Assembly (NCBI GenBank): GCA_031380225.1
Contig: JANNFX010000150.1
Coordinates: 1-7,946, forward strand
Source: JANNFX01 sp031380225
Lineage (GTDB): Bacteria; Pseudomonadota; Alphaproteobacteria; Rhizobiales; Hyphomicrobiaceae
DNA length: 7,946 nt
Direction: 5' to 3'
Made by a program: the position numbers and the translations under genes
The notes under the pieces: generated by a model
Told to the model about the DNA's origin: nothing
The model's database searches: none
Seen by the model: the letters and a program-made list of their open reading frames with translations, nothing else
Shown: piece after piece, positions 5,768-7,946 of the stretch
Layout: each line of letters starts with the position of its first letter
Position numbering within the stretch: position 1 is the first letter of the stretch

Positions 5768-7027
5768 TTGGGCTTCGGAATATTTGAGAGATGCGGGCGC
5801 ATCGCCCGCACCATCAAAAGGGGGCGGCGTCTCCGGCAGTGGTCCATAACCAACGGCCGCGCGTTTTTCATCGACGGTCAGGAACGTTGCGCGATCCAAT
5901 CGTGCCCATAGGGCTTCACGTTCGGACGATAACGCTTCGATCTGGTCGAGATCGGGCCTGAGCGTCAGCGCGCCGCCATATGATGGCGCGAGCCAGGCCG
6001 CAAATGCGCGTGCGCTTCGGTGCACCAACGGCAGTACCGTTTGGCGCCAGAACGAACGATTAGCTTCTTGATAGTTCGAATAGGTATTGTCGCCCGGAAT
6101 GCCGAGCAACATTGGTGGCACGCCGAGCGCCAACGCGATCTCACGCGCGGCAGCGTTCTTGGATTCAATGAAATCCATATCTTTCGGCGAAAGCGAAAGC
6201 GGCTTCCAATCCAGCCCACCCTCTAACAGCAACGGACGTCCGGCCTGTTTCGGTCCGGTGAAGCCTTGCTCCATTTCGGACTTGAGGCGCTCGAATTGTT
6301 CGGCCGTCATGCGGCCATCGCTGGCGGCATAGACAAGCGCTCCTGATGGCCTGGCGGAGTTATCAAGCAGCGCTTTGTTCCAAACAGAGGCGGCGTTGTG
6401 GATGTCGATCGCTGTCGAAGCAGCTTCGATCGGGCTCATGCCGTAGTAGTCATTGTCGGGATGGAACAGCCGCATGTGCAGGATCGGCTGCACGCCCGGT
6501 ACAGTCTCTCGATCAAATCTCACCGTTCGGCCATTAACGGTATACTCGTAGGCTTCGGGCCAGCCATCACTGCCGGGCACAACTTTCATGCGGTCAGGGC
6601 GCAGCGCATGCAACTCACGCACCTCAGATCCAATGCCCGCGGCTTCAGCATAGGCGTTGCCTGAAACCAAGAGATAGCCATACCAGGCTTCGAAAAATCC
6701 GGCTTGCGTTTGCCCTGGCGATGGATTGGCGATGAGATCGAGCAGCGGGTGCTGGTCGATATCCTGCGCACCATCATAGAGCACGAGTGGCACCGACGCT
6801 GCCGCCTCGGCAATCATCCGCACCGAGCGATACACGACCGCGTTCTGCATAAAGCCTTCGCGGGCAAAGGCGGCGTAATCGCGCGGCGTCCACACCGGAC
6901 GGCGCAAACTATCGAACGCAATCAACGGACCAACCGCGCTCGCTTTGATACCGGCAGCTGACGTAGAAGCAGCCGTCCTCGTCCGCCCCGGCATCAACCG
7001 GGCCAGTGCATCCATCATTCGCGGCAT
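5090..7027 (-). CDS. Phage portal protein fused to a toxin-like C-terminal domain
   Basis: Residues 1-400 are an HK97-type portal, the dodecameric ring through which terminase packages DNA. Landmarks are 'NAVVYRSVRMIAEAAASVPL' (62-81), 'HPLLDLIANPSPGQT' (93-107), 'GNAYAEA' and 'LHALRPDRMKVV' (123-150), 'DYYGMSPIEAA' (193-203), and 'ALGVPPMLLGIPGDNTYSNYQEA' across 299-322. Portals usually end near 400-420. This one continues through 'PRAAAGTSTGGQWT' (421-434), a PAG..GGQW motif typical of linkers before variable tips, a Ser/Gly/Asn-rich stretch (435-470), a helical part (474-540) and a compact domain (545-645) with 'GYLYIRPLTGEQVRIM', 'DYYYRYRSAD' and 'REHITIP'. The DNA for the last part is visibly lower in GC. 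The ATG at 7027 has AGGA 6 bases upstream. Portal identity is secure; toxin activity is unproven. Confidence 0.93.
   Translation of the reverse strand: MPRMMDALARLMPGRTRTAASTSAAGIKASAVGPLIAFDSLRRPVWTPRDYAAFAREGFMQNAVVYRSVRMIAEAAASVPLVLYDGAQDIDQHPLLDLIANPSPGQTQAGFFEAWYGYLLVSGNAYAEAAGIGSEVRELHALRPDRMKVVPGSDGWPEAYEYTVNGRTVRFDRETVPGVQPILHMRLFHPDNDYYGMSPIEAASTAIDIHNAASVWNKALLDNSARPSGALVYAASDGRMTAEQFERLKSEMEQGFTGPKQAGRPLLLEGGLDWKPLSLSPKDMDFIESKNAAAREIALALGVPPMLLGIPGDNTYSNYQEANRSFWRQTVLPLVHRSARAFAAWLAPSYGGALTLRPDLDQIEALSSEREALWARLDRATFLTVDEKRAAVGYGPLPETPPPFDGAGDAPASLKYSEAQPRAAAGTSTGGQWTDSGGGSSSARSSNDNSADKPVQEAQARSGGRRVRSGSSLVEMTPGQEARYNAGSIRAQDAVRRVQEYDPAWKPEPTLSDPNSAESQIASIEVIAAEAEARFLQLQRSAVPNTSPAWGVTRLRKELNGQGYIFDQPTDSPGYLYIRPLTGEQVRIMQRPRKVNRNDSDNKHQNDYYYRYRSADDQAWREHITIPNKEVKAIDELEVVDHERG
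5112..5117 (-). promoter_or_regulatory. Strong Shine-Dalgarno inside the portal 3' end
   Basis: GGAGGT lies 8 bases before the ATG at 5103 and within the last codons of the portal-toxin-like ORF. It is the strongest ribosome site seen in the window. It decides the start of the 136-residue gene and implies that this small protein is made at least as efficiently as the portal, as expected for an antidote. Confidence 0.8.
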
Positions 7028-7037
7028 GGGGAATCCT

Positions 7038-7107
7038 GTAGGTCGGGTTAGCGGCGGCCTGTGGCGCCGGATACAATTTCGAACTTCGAGCCGCCGCGTA
7101 ACCCAAC
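7038..7107. repeat. REP-like palindromic repeat, unit 1 of terminase-portal spacer
   Basis: GTCGGGTTAGCGGCGG (about 7042-7057) pairs with CCGCCGCGTAACCCAAC (7091-7107) with one mismatch and one bulge; the 5' end carries the usual 'gtagg'. This is the same 'gggtta-gcg ... cgc-gtaaccca' repeat family as the one beside the IS110 element. It starts 11 bases upstream of the portal start codon, so it lies in the portal leader. Confidence 0.7.
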
Positions 7108-7140
7108 ACCTTCGACAAACTCATTGGGTGATGAGATAAA

Positions 7141-7207
7141 GTGTTGGGTTACGCGCGGGTGGGATCAACGAAGCGTTGGCATCTCATACCGCGCTAACCC
7201 AACCTAC
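7141..7207. repeat. REP-like palindromic repeat, unit 2 of terminase-portal spacer
   Basis: GTTGGGTTACGCGCGG (7143-7158) pairs with CCGCGCTAACCCAAC (7189-7203) with a one-base bulge, and 'ctac' closes the unit. Its left arm is also an exact 14-base reverse complement of the right arm of unit 1 (7096-7109 against 7141-7154), so the two units can refold into one longer cruciform with TCAT-tgggtg-ATGA (7121-7134) in its loop. The rest of the spacer (7208-7319) shows nothing recognisable. Confidence 0.7.
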
Positions 7208-7319
7208 GAACTGTGAACTGAGCCCAAGCGAAGCCCAACTCTACGATCCGTCACTGTGAACAAAACGATTGCGCGATCAGGATCGTGTCCCCGGACCAGA
7301 GATGTCGTCATGTCTCCGT

Positions 7320-7946
7320 TTACAGCGTCCGAATGCCGGGCTCTGCGCCAAGCGCCATCAGGTCGGTGATGGCCCAAACCAGAGCGTCGAGGCGATCCGG
7401 ACTTTGGCCGTGCGCCATGCCATCGGCGCCGAATGCACAGAGCTGATCTTCAAGCGCTGGAAACGAACCAACATGCGAGACGCGGCCTTCGGCGTAAAGT
7501 GCAGCCACCGGTTCGGCGCGCACCCACTTGCCGCGGCTGGCGTGAACTTTGGTAATGGGCACAGTGCTATCGACATGTTTCAACACCGCTTCGACCATGT
7601 CACCACCTTGATTGACTTCGGCGACGATGCGGTCGGCCTTGTGATCGCGATAGGCGGCAACGGCAGCACGCGCCCATTCATTCGGTTTGCGGCCCTGTAT
7701 TGAGCGATCTTCCAAAACATAGACGCGGCCATCGGCGCCAAGTCCGGCAACTACGATCCCGCAATCATCAGATCGCGCGGTTGATGTCACCGGCGGATCG
7801 ATGGCGACCACAATGCGTCTCATCTCAGGCAGACGCCCAACACGCGCTGCATCGATCCAATCGCGACGCCATAAGCTGCCAGCGAACTCTTCGATGATCT
7901 CGCCCATCAATTCCTGGCGGCCGAGCACAGTGCCAGCATAGCGGCG
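7320..7946 (-). CDS. Terminase large subunit, C-terminal nuclease part (cut by window edge)
   Basis: The last 208 residues of the DNA-packaging motor are visible; the frame is open to the window edge (RRYAGTVLGRQELMGE...) and the ATPase half lies outside. The RNase H-like nuclease domain shows 'RRIVVAIDPPVTSTARSDDCGI' split at its first Asp, 'ADRIVAEVNQGGDMV' with the Glu strand, 'ASRGKWVRAEPVAALYAEGRV', and the closing 'SPDRLDALVWAITDLM' with the third acidic site. This nuclease cuts concatemeric or chromosomal DNA at headful length while the ATPase translocates it through the portal. The wording closely recalls the terminase of Rhodobacter-type gene transfer agents (from memory). It ends 292 bases before the portal start, a gap filled mostly by repeats. 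Confidence 0.95.
   Translation of the reverse strand, partial: RRYAGTVLGRQELMGEIIEEFAGSLWRRDWIDAARVGRLPEMRRIVVAIDPPVTSTARSDDCGIVVAGLGADGRVYVLEDRSIQGRKPNEWARAAVAAYRDHKADRIVAEVNQGGDMVEAVLKHVDSTVPITKVHASRGKWVRAEPVAALYAEGRVSHVGSFPALEDQLCAFGADGMAHGQSPDRLDALVWAITDLMALGAEPGIRTL

Noticed and set aside
7269..7703. 144-codon plus-strand frame antisense to terminase
   Set aside because: It is a high-GC shadow of the terminase frame with no recognisable motif and no ribosome site.

Overview
The window looks like a piece of an alphaproteobacterial chromosome, probably Hyphomicrobiales (Rhizobiales) of the Bradyrhizobium/Rhodopseudomonas/Afipia type. I base this on remembered similarity, not a search. The head proteins resemble those of Rhodobacter-type gene transfer agents (GTAs) and related HK97-like prophages. 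The spacers carry short palindromic repeats of the 'gtaggttgggttagcg...gcgtaacccaac' and 'gccggat...atccggc' kinds that are common in that group.

Layout: nearly everything except the transposase is on the minus strand, so the phage genes read from right to left. From the right edge they are the C-terminal part of the large terminase (7946-7320), a spacer with two palindromic repeats, the portal protein (7027-5090), a 136-residue gene overlapping the portal stop, two gene remnants, a 110-residue gene, a DEDDh exonuclease (4042-3527), another repeat, the prohead protease (3321-2548), a large palindrome and the major capsid protein (2509-1280). Terminase, portal, protease, capsid is the standard HK97/GTA head order. 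At the left, immediately past the capsid gene, is an IS110-family insertion sequence on the plus strand (transposase 138-1142), where head-tail connector genes would normally follow.

How the genes work together: terminase pumps DNA through the portal into a procapsid built from the capsid protein, and the protease matures that procapsid. The unusual part is between portal and protease. The portal is about 645 residues instead of roughly 400. After a 'PRAAAGTSTGGQWT' linker it carries a lower-GC C-terminal domain that looks like the variable tip of a polymorphic toxin. A small gene with a strong Shine-Dalgarno inside the end of the portal ORF follows at once and is a good immunity candidate; a second small gene may be another. 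A 42-bp duplicate of the exonuclease gene start lies between them and looks like a scar of cassette exchange. I read 5767-4138 as an accessory toxin/immunity-like cassette built into a GTA-like head operon. The gene order, overlaps, duplicated start and GC drop are directly visible. The toxin/immunity function is inference.

Whether the cluster is functional is uncertain. Repeats separate terminase from portal and interrupt the protease tail, and an IS element follows the capsid gene.
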